A DNA stretch of 64,000 nucleotides. Origin: an uncultured Prevotellaceae bacterium (GTDB taxonomy: Bacteria > Bacteroidota > Bacteroidia > Bacteroidales > Bacteroidaceae). Both the position numbers and the translations under genes were made by a program. The notes under the pieces were generated by a model. It saw only the letters and a program-made list of their open reading frames with translations, was not told the origin of the DNA and did no database searches. The stretch lies in assembly GCA_902780635.1 (NCBI GenBank), contig CACZGH010000008.1, positions 50,948 through 114,947 on the forward strand, read 5' to 3'. Numbering within the stretch: the stretch's first letter is position 1; every line of letters begins with the position of its first letter. Shown here one piece after another: positions 7,937 to 16,043 of the stretch.

Positions 7937-7966
7937 AAAAAAGGCAGACCACGGTCTGCCTTTTAT
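7937..7966. terminator. Bidirectional intrinsic terminator between gtrA-family gene and mscL
   Basis: AAAAGGCAGACC (7939-7950) pairs with GGTCTGCCTTTT (7953-7964), with A and T runs at either end. It can serve both convergent genes. Confidence 0.85.
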
Positions 7967-7990
7967 ACGAATAAAACTGATGATGAGATT

Positions 7991-8404
7991 TTATTTTTTC
8001 TTCAGCAAGTCGCGGATCTCACCGAGCAGCTTCTCCTCTGCTGATGGCTCTGGTGCAGGAGCGGGCTCTTCCTCTTTCTTCGGAGTCAGCTTGTTCATAG
8101 CCTTGATCATACAGAAGATACACAGTGCGATGATCAGGAAGTCGATAACATTCTGAATGAAAGCACCATATTTCAGCACGGCGCCTGCTACGGGCTCACC
8201 ACCGTCGATGGCGGGCAACATCACTTTGTACTCCAGGCCAGAAAGGTCGATACCACCTGTCAGCATGCCAATGAAGGGCATCAACACATCGTCTACCAAT
8301 GATGACACAATCTTGCCAAACGCACCACCGATGATCACACCGACAGCCATGTCCATCACGTTGCCTTTCATGGCAAACTCTTTGAATTCTTTAATAAATC
8401 CCAT
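7991..8404 (-). CDS. mscL: Large-conductance mechanosensitive channel
   Basis: MscL forms a homopentameric inner-membrane channel that opens under membrane tension to release solutes during osmotic downshock. The 137-residue sequence has the N-terminal amphipathic helix ([14 protein letters not shown]), then TM1 starting [22 protein letters not shown] with the glycine-rich pore face. A periplasmic loop follows, then TM2 ([19 protein letters not shown]), and a cytoplasmic tail rich in Lys, Glu and Pro that ends in the conserved [12 protein letters not shown] bundle helix. The start is ATG at 8404. It stands alone, convergent with the gtrA-family gene and divergent from gapA. Confidence 0.97.
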   Translation of the reverse strand: MGFIKEFKEFAMKGNVMDMAVGVIIGGAFGKIVSSLVDDVLMPFIGMLTGGIDLSGLEYKVMLPAIDGGEPVAGAVLKYGAFIQNVIDFLIIALCIFCMIKAMNKLTPKKEEEPAPAPEPSAEEKLLGEIRDLLKKK

Positions 8405-8731
8405 AATGCGTAATTTTAAGTGAATAATATAATGTGTAATAATTTCTATCGACTTTCCGTATACATTTTGCTATATGTATTTTGCAATCTTACATTTCTC
8501 AATAACTGAATTATGTTTTTTTCAGTCTTCAATCTTTAATTTTGAATTAATTAATACAATATTCTTATGCAAAATTAGAAAAAAAATTGTAACTTTGCAC
8601 GCAAACTAAGAAAAAAATGATTGAAAGTAGAACTTTTGAATGTTTTTTTTAACTGATAAGATACAAATACTGATGAATAACGAATATATGTAGTATATTT
8701 TTTTCAACCCTTAAATAAATTTAACAGAAAA
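8405..8731. other. AT-rich spacer between mscL and gapA
   Basis: A 327-bp spacer between divergent genes, very AT-rich. It holds the gapA promoter (8566-8597) and a leader of about 130 bases for gapA. I found no convincing promoter close to mscL and no open frame of note. Confidence 0.6.
8566..8597 (+). promoter_or_regulatory. Promoter of gapA
   Basis: The -7 element TAACTTTG (8590-8597) is a full match. TATG at 8566-8569 is a one-mismatch -33 element with 20 bp spacing. Transcription would start near 8602, leaving an untranslated leader of about 130 bases. Confidence 0.65.
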
Positions 8732-9760
8732 ATGACAAAAGTAGCTATTAACGGCTTTGGCCGTATCGGTCGCCTCGCTTTCCGTCAGATGTTCGAGGCT
8801 GAAGGTTATGAAGTAATCGCTATCAACGACTTGACAAGCCCCAAAATGCTGGCTCACCTTCTCAAGTACGACACCTGCCAGGGTGGTTTCGCTGGCAAGT
8901 TCGGTGAGGGCAAGCACACCGTAGAGGCAACAGAAAACTCTATCATCGTCGATGGTCAGGAAATCACCATCTATGCAAAACCCAATGCTGCTGAGCTTCC
9001 TTGGGGTGAGCTGGGTGTTGACGTCGTTCTCGAGTGCACTGGCTTCTACACATCAAAGGAGAAAGCTTCTGCTCACATTCAGGCTGGCGCCAAGAAAGTG
9101 GTTATCTCTGCTCCTGCTGGCAAAGATCTTCCCACTATCGTTTACAATGTCAACCACACTACACTGACTCCTGAGGACACCGTGATCTCAGCTGCTTCTT
9201 GCACCACCAACTGCCTCGCCCCAATGGCCGACGCACTCAACAAGTATGCTCCTATCTGCTCAGGTATCATGTCTACCATCCACGCTTACACTGGCGACCA
9301 GATGATTCTCGATGGCCCACAGCGCAAGGGTGACCTCCGTCGCAGCCGCGCCGGTGCTCAGAACATCGTGCCCAACTCAACAGGTGCTGCCAAGGCTATC
9401 GGCCTCGTGATCCCAGAGCTCAACGGCAAACTCATCGGTTCTGCACAGCGCGTTCCCACACCTACAGGTTCTACCACCATCCTCATCGCTGTCGTTAAGG
9501 GTAAGGACATCACTGTAGAGGGCATCAATGCCGCTATGAAGGCTGCTGCCAACGAGTCATTCGGTTACAACGAGGACCAGATCGTTTCTTCTGACATCAT
9601 CGGTATGAAGTTTGGCTCACTCTTCGACGCTACTCAGACCATGGTTTCTAAGATCGACGACGACACCTATCAGGTACAGGTTGTTTCTTGGTACGACAAT
9701 GAGAACTCTTACACTTCTCAGATGGTACGCACCATCAAATACCTCGCTGAACTCAAATAA
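8732..9760 (+). CDS. gapA: Glyceraldehyde-3-phosphate dehydrogenase, type I
   Basis: Cytosolic glycolytic enzyme that oxidises and phosphorylates glyceraldehyde 3-phosphate to 1,3-bisphosphoglycerate with NAD. The N-terminal NAD-binding motif is [10 protein letters not shown]. The catalytic Cys is about residue 157 in [12 protein letters not shown], and the base His lies in the [10 protein letters not shown] stretch. The C-terminal [13 protein letters not shown] is typical. Acidic Asp in INDLTSP after the second beta strand fits NAD preference. The gene is 342 residues, monocistronic, has its own promoter and ends at a strong hairpin. Codon use is strongly biased (arginine CGT/CGC), as expected for a highly expressed gene. 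Confidence 0.97.
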   Translation: MTKVAINGFGRIGRLAFRQMFEAEGYEVIAINDLTSPKMLAHLLKYDTCQGGFAGKFGEGKHTVEATENSIIVDGQEITIYAKPNAAELPWGELGVDVVLECTGFYTSKEKASAHIQAGAKKVVISAPAGKDLPTIVYNVNHTTLTPEDTVISAASCTTNCLAPMADALNKYAPICSGIMSTIHAYTGDQMILDGPQRKGDLRRSRAGAQNIVPNSTGAAKAIGLVIPELNGKLIGSAQRVPTPTGSTTILIAVVKGKDITVEGINAAMKAAANESFGYNEDQIVSSDIIGMKFGSLFDATQTMVSKIDDDTYQVQVVSWYDNENSYTSQMVRTIKYLAELK

Positions 9761-9786
9761 GACTTGTCTTTATAAGCGATAAGATG

Positions 9787-9816
9787 GCCGCCCGATGTTT
9801 TCGGGCGGCTTTTTTA
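9787..9816 (+). terminator. Intrinsic terminator of gapA
   Basis: GCCGCCCGA (9787-9795) pairs with TCGGGCGGC (9801-9809), followed by seven T. A second perfect hairpin, CAGACACT-TG-AGTGTCTG, lies just downstream at 9822-9839. Confidence 0.88.
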
Positions 9817-9889
9817 TGTGTCAGACACTTGAGTGTCTGCCAGAACGATGAGCGAAAATAGGGCATCCATAAAATACTGACGTAAATTT

Positions 9890-9920
9890 TTTGCCATTTT
9901 CGCAGATTCTATTATATTTG
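9890..9920 (+). promoter_or_regulatory. Promoter of miaA
   Basis: TTTG (9890-9893) and TATATTTG (9913-9920) are separated by 19 bp, a full consensus match. The predicted start of transcription (about 9925) is only a few bases before ATG 9929. Confidence 0.75.
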
Positions 9921-9928
9921 CAGAATTA

Positions 9929-10867
9929 ATGAATGGGATGATTGTCATACTCGGACCCACCGCCAGTGGGAAGACCACGCTGGCGGCAGCACTCGCGGCA
10001 GAAATCGGCGGCGAGATCATCAGCGCTGACAGCCGTCAGGTATACCGGCGTATGGACATCGGCACGGGAAAAGACCTCGACGACTATGTGGTCGAGGGCA
10101 AGACCATCCTGTATCACCTTATTGATATATGTGAACCGGGCTCGAAGTACAACCTCTTCAGATACCAAGAAGATTTCCTCCGCGCCTATCAGCAGGTCAT
10201 CGCACGGCAACACGTACCCATCTTGTGCGGAGGAACTGGTTTGTATATCGAGGCGGTGCTGAAAGGTTACAACCTCTCGCCAGTGCCGCAAAACCAGGAA
10301 CTACGCACAAAACTGGAGGGCAAGACGCTCGATGAATTGACCGTCATCCTGCGAGACCTCAAAGACCTCAACGGCAGTCACATGCACAACGAGACGGATG
10401 TGGACACCGCACAACGCGCTATCCGAGCCATCGAGATAGAGGAATATAATAGGACCCATCCCACCGAAAGGAGAAACTTCCCTGAGATCCATGCGACAGT
10501 CTTTGGAGTAGATATCGAAAGGGAGGAGCGACGACGCAAAATCACAGCACGGCTGCGTCAGCGTCTCGAACAGGGTATGATAGAGGAGGTGAGACAACTG
10601 CTCGACAGCGGTATCTCTGCCGAAGACCTGATTTATTATGGCTTGGAGTACAAATACGTCACGGAGTATGTCATCGGACGTATCTCTTACGAAGAGATGT
10701 TCCGCCAACTGGAGATCGCCATCCACCAGTTTGCCAAAAGACAGATGACATGGTTTCGTGGCATGGAGAAAAGAGGCGTCGCCATACAGTGGATCAATGC
10801 GATGTGGCCCACAGCGCAAAAAGTCAGTTTCATCAAGTCAAAAATACAGAACCCTAACTCCCAATAG
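9929..10867 (+). CDS. miaA: tRNA dimethylallyltransferase
   Basis: MiaA transfers a dimethylallyl group from dimethylallyl diphosphate to N6 of A37 in tRNAs that read UNN codons. The P-loop GPTASGKT lies at residues 9-16, followed by ISADSRQVYR and the tRNA/substrate stretch MDIGTGKDLDDY. Later family segments are PILCGGTGLYIEAVLKG and YYGLEYKY near the end. At 312 residues it has normal length. Two starts are possible, ATG 9929 and ATG 9938, both giving the P-loop. The promoter sits so close that the mRNA is nearly leaderless. A lipid kinase gene follows after 29 bp and is probably in the same operon. Confidence 0.93.
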   Translation: MNGMIVILGPTASGKTTLAAALAAEIGGEIISADSRQVYRRMDIGTGKDLDDYVVEGKTILYHLIDICEPGSKYNLFRYQEDFLRAYQQVIARQHVPILCGGTGLYIEAVLKGYNLSPVPQNQELRTKLEGKTLDELTVILRDLKDLNGSHMHNETDVDTAQRAIRAIEIEEYNRTHPTERRNFPEIHATVFGVDIEREERRRKITARLRQRLEQGMIEEVRQLLDSGISAEDLIYYGLEYKYVTEYVIGRISYEEMFRQLEIAIHQFAKRQMTWFRGMEKRGVAIQWINAMWPTAQKVSFIKSKIQNPNSQ

Positions 10868-10896
10868 CCAATCCTGAATCCCTAAACCCGAAAAAT

Positions 10897-11829
10897 ATGT
10901 CCGCACAAGAGAAAAAATGGGGCATCATCTACTGCCCGAAAAGTGGATCACTGAGACCAAAAAGTCGCTGGCAGAAAATAGAGAAATGCCTCAGCGATAA
11001 GGGCGTCAGCTATGACTTCGTGCAAAGCGAAAACAGTAGCAGCGTGGAGAGACTGGTCAAGATGATGATCAACAATGGCTATACCACCATCGTCATGGTG
11101 GGAGGTGACTCAGCTCTCAACGAGGCTGTCAACTGCTTGATGCAGACAGAGAAAAAGGTGAGAGACGAAATCGCACTCGGCGTCATACCCAATGGTCTCA
11201 TGAACGATTTTGCCAAATTCTGGGACATCCGTGAGAGTGACATCGAGCGTACCATCGATATACTCATACAGCACAGGGTAAGAAGAGTGGACCTGGGATG
11301 TATCCGCTATAATAATAAGAATGGAGAACGCTGCCGCAGATATTTCCTCAACTGCATGAACATCGGACTGGTGGCGTCGGTGATACAGCAGAGAAGAAGG
11401 TCGAGCGGACCCTTCGGATGGCGAAAACTGGCTTTCATTCCGTCGTCTCTGCTCATGATTTTCCAACGGTTGGAATATAAGATGAAACTGCGCATCAATA
11501 CGGATGTCATCGACAGAAAAGTGATGACCGTGTGCATCGGCAATGCACAGGGCTATGGATTCACACCCAGCGCTGTGCCCTATAACGGACTGCTTGATGT
11601 GTCGGTGGTATATCATCCGGAGGTGGCACAACTGATAGAGGGATTCTACCTGCTCTATAGTGGAAAGATACTCAACCACAAAAGCGTACACCCCTATCGC
11701 ACACGTGAAGTGACAGTAGAGAAAGCGGAACGAGCCCTCATTGGCATCGACGGACGACTGATGAACACACCCGTAGGTCCCTTCAAAGTCACCGTAGAAC
11801 AGGAAATCCTCAATTTCATTATCCCATAA
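10897..11829 (+). CDS. Diacylglycerol kinase-family lipid kinase
   Basis: Member of the DAGK catalytic-domain family (YegS/DgkB/sphingosine kinase fold) that phosphorylates a lipid hydroxyl with ATP. The N-terminal domain contains the nucleotide motif VMVGGDSALNEAVN, where the usual GGDGTLNE is changed to GGDSALNE. ALGVIPNGLMNDFAKF then matches the family's GxxPxGTxNDxAR segment. The C-terminal beta-rich domain carries the usual acidic IGIDGRLMN segment. It has 310 residues and no membrane segment. It follows miaA by 29 bp. The substrate is unknown; Bacteroidetes relatives may act on diacylglycerol or sphingolipid bases. Confidence 0.82.
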   Translation: MSAQEKKWGIIYCPKSGSLRPKSRWQKIEKCLSDKGVSYDFVQSENSSSVERLVKMMINNGYTTIVMVGGDSALNEAVNCLMQTEKKVRDEIALGVIPNGLMNDFAKFWDIRESDIERTIDILIQHRVRRVDLGCIRYNNKNGERCRRYFLNCMNIGLVASVIQQRRRSSGPFGWRKLAFIPSSLLMIFQRLEYKMKLRINTDVIDRKVMTVCIGNAQGYGFTPSAVPYNGLLDVSVVYHPEVAQLIEGFYLLYSGKILNHKSVHPYRTREVTVEKAERALIGIDGRLMNTPVGPFKVTVEQEILNFIIP

Positions 11830-11865
11830 GCCTCATTTGACCAATTTCGAAGTGAGGGGCGGGCA

Positions 11866-12603
11866 TTATCCTACATTAGAGATCTTTCTTAGCTCCTCTA
11901 CCTCTGATATCCTGATTTTCTTGCCCACCATCTCTATCAACCCCTCGTTGGCAAATGCCGACAAGGTGCGGATGGCATTGCCTGTGGTCATGTTGGAGAG
12001 ACTTGCGATGTTTTCGCGACTCAGACTCGCACACAATGTCACACCATCTTTCTCCATACCATAACGCTCGATGAGCAGCAACAGCGTTTCCGCCAGACGA
12101 CCGCGAATGTGCTTCTGCGTCAGGTTCACCAGACGGGTACCCGACTGACCCAGCAACAGAGACAGATGCTCCACTAACTGAAGGCAAAACGCCGCATTCG
12201 CACTTGTCAGTTCAGAAACCACTGACAGTGGTACAGACACCACCGTACTTGGCTCGATGGCTACGGCGGTGGCAAGGTAAGGCTCATGGGCGAAAAAGGC
12301 ACGGTAGCCAAATAGCTCCATCGGTTGGACGAGTCGCAAAATCTGATGACGACCACCCACACCACATTTGCAGATTTTCACCTTGCCATGGACCAAAACC
12401 AACATGCTGTCAGCGTGCGCGCCCTCTTCATAAATCACTTCGTTCTTGCGATAGGCAGACATTTGTAAACACCGCCGCAGCGACTGATGCTGGCTCTCTG
12501 TCAATGAACTGAAAAGCGAGGCCACAGCTGCAAAGGCACGTTCCTGGTCGGAAGATAGGGTCTGGGCGTTTGAATGACACACGCCCTTTTCTTTTTGCTT
12601 CAT
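11866..12603 (-). CDS. Crp/Fnr-family transcriptional regulator
   Basis: One-component regulator with an N-terminal cyclic-nucleotide-binding-fold sensor (roughly residues 25-145) and a C-terminal winged helix-turn-helix (roughly 165-240). The recognition helix region includes SRENIASLSNMTTGNAIRTLSAFANEGLIEM, and the ending KKIRISEVEELRKIS is typical of the family. No cysteine cluster for an iron-sulfur centre is apparent, so it is more Crp-like than Fnr-like; the ligand is unknown. ATG 12603 gives 245 residues, and a TTG 36 bases upstream lies inside the promoter. That promoter (12608-12640) ends only 4-5 bases from the ATG, so the message is predicted to be leaderless. It is divergent from the glycogen operon, which it might regulate. 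Confidence 0.87.
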   Translation of the reverse strand: MKQKEKGVCHSNAQTLSSDQERAFAAVASLFSSLTESQHQSLRRCLQMSAYRKNEVIYEEGAHADSMLVLVHGKVKICKCGVGGRHQILRLVQPMELFGYRAFFAHEPYLATAVAIEPSTVVSVPLSVVSELTSANAAFCLQLVEHLSLLLGQSGTRLVNLTQKHIRGRLAETLLLLIERYGMEKDGVTLCASLSRENIASLSNMTTGNAIRTLSAFANEGLIEMVGKKIRISEVEELRKISNVG

Positions 12604-12607
12604 ATTA

Positions 12608-12640
12608 CAAAAATACAAATTTCTTACAGAATTGCCCAAA
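12608..12640 (-). promoter_or_regulatory. Promoter of the Crp/Fnr gene
   Basis: On the minus strand TTTG (12637-12640) and TATTTTTG (12608-12615) lie 21 bp apart. The -33 element overlaps a perfect 10-bp palindrome, CCAAATTTGG (12636-12645), a possible operator. Confidence 0.65.
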
Positions 12641-12705
12641 TTTGGCGCACAAAATCAAAAAGAAAACATAAAATAAAAAGAATGTGCAAAAAAACAAGGG
12701 CAGAA

Positions 12706-12737
12706 TTTGCTTTAAAACGCAAATTTTATTACCTTTG
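12706..12737 (+). promoter_or_regulatory. Promoter of the glycogen operon
   Basis: TTTG (12706-12709) and TACCTTTG (12730-12737) with 20 bp spacing are a full consensus match. Transcription would start near 12742, about 60 bases before the first start codon. Confidence 0.8.
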
Positions 12738-12801
12738 CCAAAAGCGAACAGTTTTTCGCTAATCTCAAAATCTGATACGTTTTTAAACCTTAATTAATAA
12801 T

Positions 12802-14751
12802 ATGAGTTATCTACGATTAGAAAAAGCGCTGATGACCAACCTGCAGGAATCACTGCCACGTGAGCTGCTTAGAACAAACCGCTCCGGAGCATATTCGTGT
12901 TCTACAATTGTAGACTGTAACACCAGGAAGTATCATGGACTCCTCGTGGTGCCCATACCAGAAATGGATGATGAGAACCACGTGCTCCTCTCTTCACTCG
13001 ATGTCACAGTCGTTCAGCATGGAGCTGAATTCAATTTAGGACTGCATAAGTATCAGGGCAACAACTTCAGCCCCAAGGGCCACAAGTACATCCGTGAGTT
13101 TGATTGTGACAAAGTGCCTACCACCATCTATCGCGTAGGTGGAGTCATACTCAAAAAGGAAGTGGTGTTCCAGCATTATGAGGACCGCATCCTCATACGC
13201 TACACCCTCGTCGACGCACACTCGGCCACCACACTCAGATTCAGGCCGTTCCTCGCATTCAGAAGTGTGAGACAGTTCACACACGAAAACTACACCGCCA
13301 GCCGCGACTATACACCGGTTGACAATGGTATCAAGACGTGCATGTATGCCGGATACCCCGACCTGTACATGCAGTTTAGTAAGAAAAATGAGTTCATCTT
13401 CCAGCCCGACTGGTATCGCGGTGTGGAGTATCCGAAAGAGCAGGAGAGAGGATATGCCTCCAATGAGGACCTCTATGTGCCTGGCTATTTCGAGATGAAC
13501 ATCAAAAAGGGCGAGAGCATCGTCTTCTCCGGCTCTACCTCCAAGATCCGTTCCACGACACTCAAAAAACTCTTTGAGGAGGAGGTGGCAGAGCGCAACC
13601 CACGCGACAATTTCTTCCACTGCCTCGTCAATGCGGCACATCAGTTCCACAACCGTATGCCCAACGACGACCGGTATCTCCTCGCTGGATATCCCTGGTT
13701 CAAGGCAAGGGCAAGAGACACGTTTATCTCTCTCCCAGGACTGACCCTCGCCATCGAGGAGCAGGACTACTTCGAACTGGTGATGAAGACAGCAGAGAAG
13801 GGACTGCGGGAGTTTATGGAGCAGAAACCTCTCACCGTCAAAATCTATGAGATAGAGCAGCCCGACGTGCCTCTCTGGGCTATATGGGCCATCCAGCAGT
13901 ATGGTAAGGAGTGCGGAAAAGAGAAAGCATACAAGATGTATGGAAAACTCGTCGATGACATCGTCGATTATATCATCGACAACCGTCACCCCAACCTGAC
14001 GCTCGAGGCCAACGGGATGCTGCACACAGAAGGACGTGACAAAGCCGTCACATGGATGAACTCCACCGCTAACGGGCGTCCTGTCGTGCCACGCACAGGA
14101 TTCATCGTAGAGTTCAACGCACTATGGTATAATGCCATCAGATTCGCTGCTGCCATGGCAAGAGACAACGGCAATGAGGAGCGAGCCGCTGACCTGGAGA
14201 AACGTGCAGAACTGTGCAAGACCTCCTTCGTCGACACCTTCCTCAATGAGTATGGATATCTCTATGACTATGTCGATGGCAACATGATGGACTGGAGCGT
14301 CAGACCCAACATGATCTTCCCCGTCGCTTTCGACTACTCACCCCTCTCACAGGAGCAGAAGAAGAGCGTGCTCGATGTCTGTACACGCGAACTCCTCACA
14401 CCCAAGGGACTGCGGTCTCTGTCACCAAAAAGCGGTGGATACAACCCCATGTATGTCGGTCCGCAGACACAGCGTGACTACGCATACCATCAGGGCACCG
14501 CATGGCCATGGCTCGGAGGATTCTACATGGAGGCATGTCTCAAAATCTATAAGCGCACACGTCTGAGCTTCATCGAGCGGCAGATGGTGGGCTATGAGGA
14601 TGAGATGTACTATCACTGCTTGGGCACCATCAGCGAACTCTTCGACGGCAACCCACCGTTCCTCGGACGTGGAGCCATGTCGTTCGCTATGAATGTGGCT
14701 GAAATCCTGCGCACGCTCAATTTGCTTGAATCATATAACTATTCTAAATAA
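12802..14751 (+). CDS. Glycogen debranching enzyme (amylo-alpha-1,6-glucosidase, GH133 type)
   Basis: Cytosolic enzyme that hydrolyses alpha-1,6 branch stubs of glycogen. The N-terminal domain (about residues 15-240) has the family start NRSGAYSCSTIVDCNTRKYHGLLV. The catalytic (alpha/alpha)6 domain follows, with AGYPWFKARARDTFISLPGL, the WMNSTANGRPVVPRTGFIVEFNALW stretch, and YAYHQGTAWPWLGGFY near the end. At 649 residues it is the usual bacterial size. It is first in a three-gene operon with a GT4 glycogen synthase-like enzyme and a GH57 enzyme, an arrangement seen in other Bacteroidales. The next gene starts 14 bp downstream and its ribosome site overlaps this stop codon. Confidence 0.92.
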   Translation: MSYLRLEKALMTNLQESLPRELLRTNRSGAYSCSTIVDCNTRKYHGLLVVPIPEMDDENHVLLSSLDVTVVQHGAEFNLGLHKYQGNNFSPKGHKYIREFDCDKVPTTIYRVGGVILKKEVVFQHYEDRILIRYTLVDAHSATTLRFRPFLAFRSVRQFTHENYTASRDYTPVDNGIKTCMYAGYPDLYMQFSKKNEFIFQPDWYRGVEYPKEQERGYASNEDLYVPGYFEMNIKKGESIVFSGSTSKIRSTTLKKLFEEEVAERNPRDNFFHCLVNAAHQFHNRMPNDDRYLLAGYPWFKARARDTFISLPGLTLAIEEQDYFELVMKTAEKGLREFMEQKPLTVKIYEIEQPDVPLWAIWAIQQYGKECGKEKAYKMYGKLVDDIVDYIIDNRHPNLTLEANGMLHTEGRDKAVTWMNSTANGRPVVPRTGFIVEFNALWYNAIRFAAAMARDNGNEERAADLEKRAELCKTSFVDTFLNEYGYLYDYVDGNMMDWSVRPNMIFPVAFDYSPLSQEQKKSVLDVCTRELLTPKGLRSLSPKSGGYNPMYVGPQTQRDYAYHQGTAWPWLGGFYMEACLKIYKRTRLSFIERQMVGYEDEMYYHCLGTISELFDGNPPFLGRGAMSFAMNVAEILRTLNLLESYNYSK

Positions 14752-14756
14752 GGAGG
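14751..14756 (+). promoter_or_regulatory. Shine-Dalgarno sequence AGGAGG before the GT4 gene
   Basis: AGGAGG stands 9 bases before ATG 14766 and overlaps the last base of the upstream stop codon. Strong Shine-Dalgarno sequences are uncommon in Bacteroidetes, and the other genes here lack them. Confidence 0.65.
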
Positions 14757-14765
14757 AGAAAAAAT

Positions 14766-16031
14766 ATGAAAGTTTTAATGTTTGGATGGGAGTATCCTCC
14801 TCATGTGTTCGGCGGACTCGCCACCGCCAATTATGGTATCTCTGAAGGACTGCACGCGCAGGGCGACATGGACATCACACTCTGTCTGCCCAAACCATTC
14901 GGTGATGAGGAACAAAACGCATGCCGCATCGTCGGTATGTGCGCAGTGCCCATCGCATGGCGCGACGTGGACTATGACTATGTGAAAAGCCGCGTAGGCA
15001 ATATCATGGATCCCGACTATTACTTTAAGCTCCGTGACCATATCTATGCCGACTTCAACTATATGCATGTCAATGACCTCGGATGTATGGAGTTTGCTGG
15101 GGGATATCCCAAAAACCTGCACGAGGAAATCAACAACTACTCAGTGATCGCCGGCGTCGTGGCAAGAACAGAGGAGTTTGACATCATACACGCTCACGAC
15201 TGGTTGACCTATCCCGCAGGCATACACGCCAAGAACGTCAGTGGAAAACCGCTCTGCATACACGTGCACGCCACTGACTTCGACCGTAGCCGCGGAAAGG
15301 TGAACCCCACCGTCTATTCCATCGAGAAAGACGGTATGGACAATGCCGACTGCATCATGTGTGTGTCAGAACTCACACGTCGTACCGTCATCAACCACTA
15401 TTACCAGGATCCACGAAAGGTGTTTACCGTACACAACGCGGTCTATCCTCTCAAGCAGGAACTGCAGGACATCCCACGTCCTGATCACACCGGAAAGGAG
15501 AAAGTGGTCACCTTCCTCGGACGTATCACCATGCAAAAGGGACCAGAGTATTTCGTCGAGGCCGCCAATATGGTGCTCCACCGTACACGCAACGTGCGCT
15601 TCTGTATGGCTGGCTCGGGAGATATGATGGACGCCATGATACAACTCGCAGCAGAAAGAGGCATCGCAGACAGATTCCACTTCCCAGGATTCATGCGCGG
15701 AAAGCAGGTCTATGAGTGCCTCAAAGACTCCGACGTGTATGTCATGCCTTCGGTCAGTGAGCCTTTCGGCATCTCGCCCCTTGAGGCCATGCAGTGCGGC
15801 ACACCCTCCATCATCTCATGGCAGAGCGGTTGCGCCGAAATCTTGAGCAACTGCATCAAAGTGGACTATTGGGACATTCACGCTCTCGCCGATGCCATCT
15901 ATTCCATCTGTCACAACGACAGTCTCTTCCACTATCTTCAGGATGAAGGAAAGCGCGAGGTCGACCAAATCACTTGGGAGAAAGTGGGACGCTGGATCAA
16001 GGAACTTTATTTACGCACACTGAACAAATAA
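14766..16031 (+). CDS. Glycogen synthase-like glycosyltransferase, family GT4
   Basis: Retaining GT-B glycosyltransferase that probably elongates alpha-1,4-glucan from a nucleotide-glucose donor. The N-terminal MFGWEYPPHVFGGLATANYGI carries the loop seen in starch and glycogen synthases, with the acceptor-side segment IIHAHDWLTYPAGI. The C-terminal donor domain has TFLGRITMQKGPEYFVEA, and the EX7E motif is E332/E340 in EPFGISPLEAMQCG. It has 421 residues, shorter than GlgA and of the type called GT4 starch synthase-like in Bacteroidetes. It is translated from a rare strong Shine-Dalgarno and sits between the debranching enzyme and the GH57 gene (12 bp gap). Confidence 0.9.
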   Translation: MKVLMFGWEYPPHVFGGLATANYGISEGLHAQGDMDITLCLPKPFGDEEQNACRIVGMCAVPIAWRDVDYDYVKSRVGNIMDPDYYFKLRDHIYADFNYMHVNDLGCMEFAGGYPKNLHEEINNYSVIAGVVARTEEFDIIHAHDWLTYPAGIHAKNVSGKPLCIHVHATDFDRSRGKVNPTVYSIEKDGMDNADCIMCVSELTRRTVINHYYQDPRKVFTVHNAVYPLKQELQDIPRPDHTGKEKVVTFLGRITMQKGPEYFVEAANMVLHRTRNVRFCMAGSGDMMDAMIQLAAERGIADRFHFPGFMRGKQVYECLKDSDVYVMPSVSEPFGISPLEAMQCGTPSIISWQSGCAEILSNCIKVDYWDIHALADAIYSICHNDSLFHYLQDEGKREVDQITWEKVGRWIKELYLRTLNK

Positions 16032-16043
16032 AAAACTAATATA

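Noticed and set aside
13036-14025. Long open frame antisense to the glycogen debranching enzyme gene
   Set aside because: It is a shadow of a GC-biased real gene. The translation lacks any domain feature, while the sense frame is a clear GH133 enzyme.
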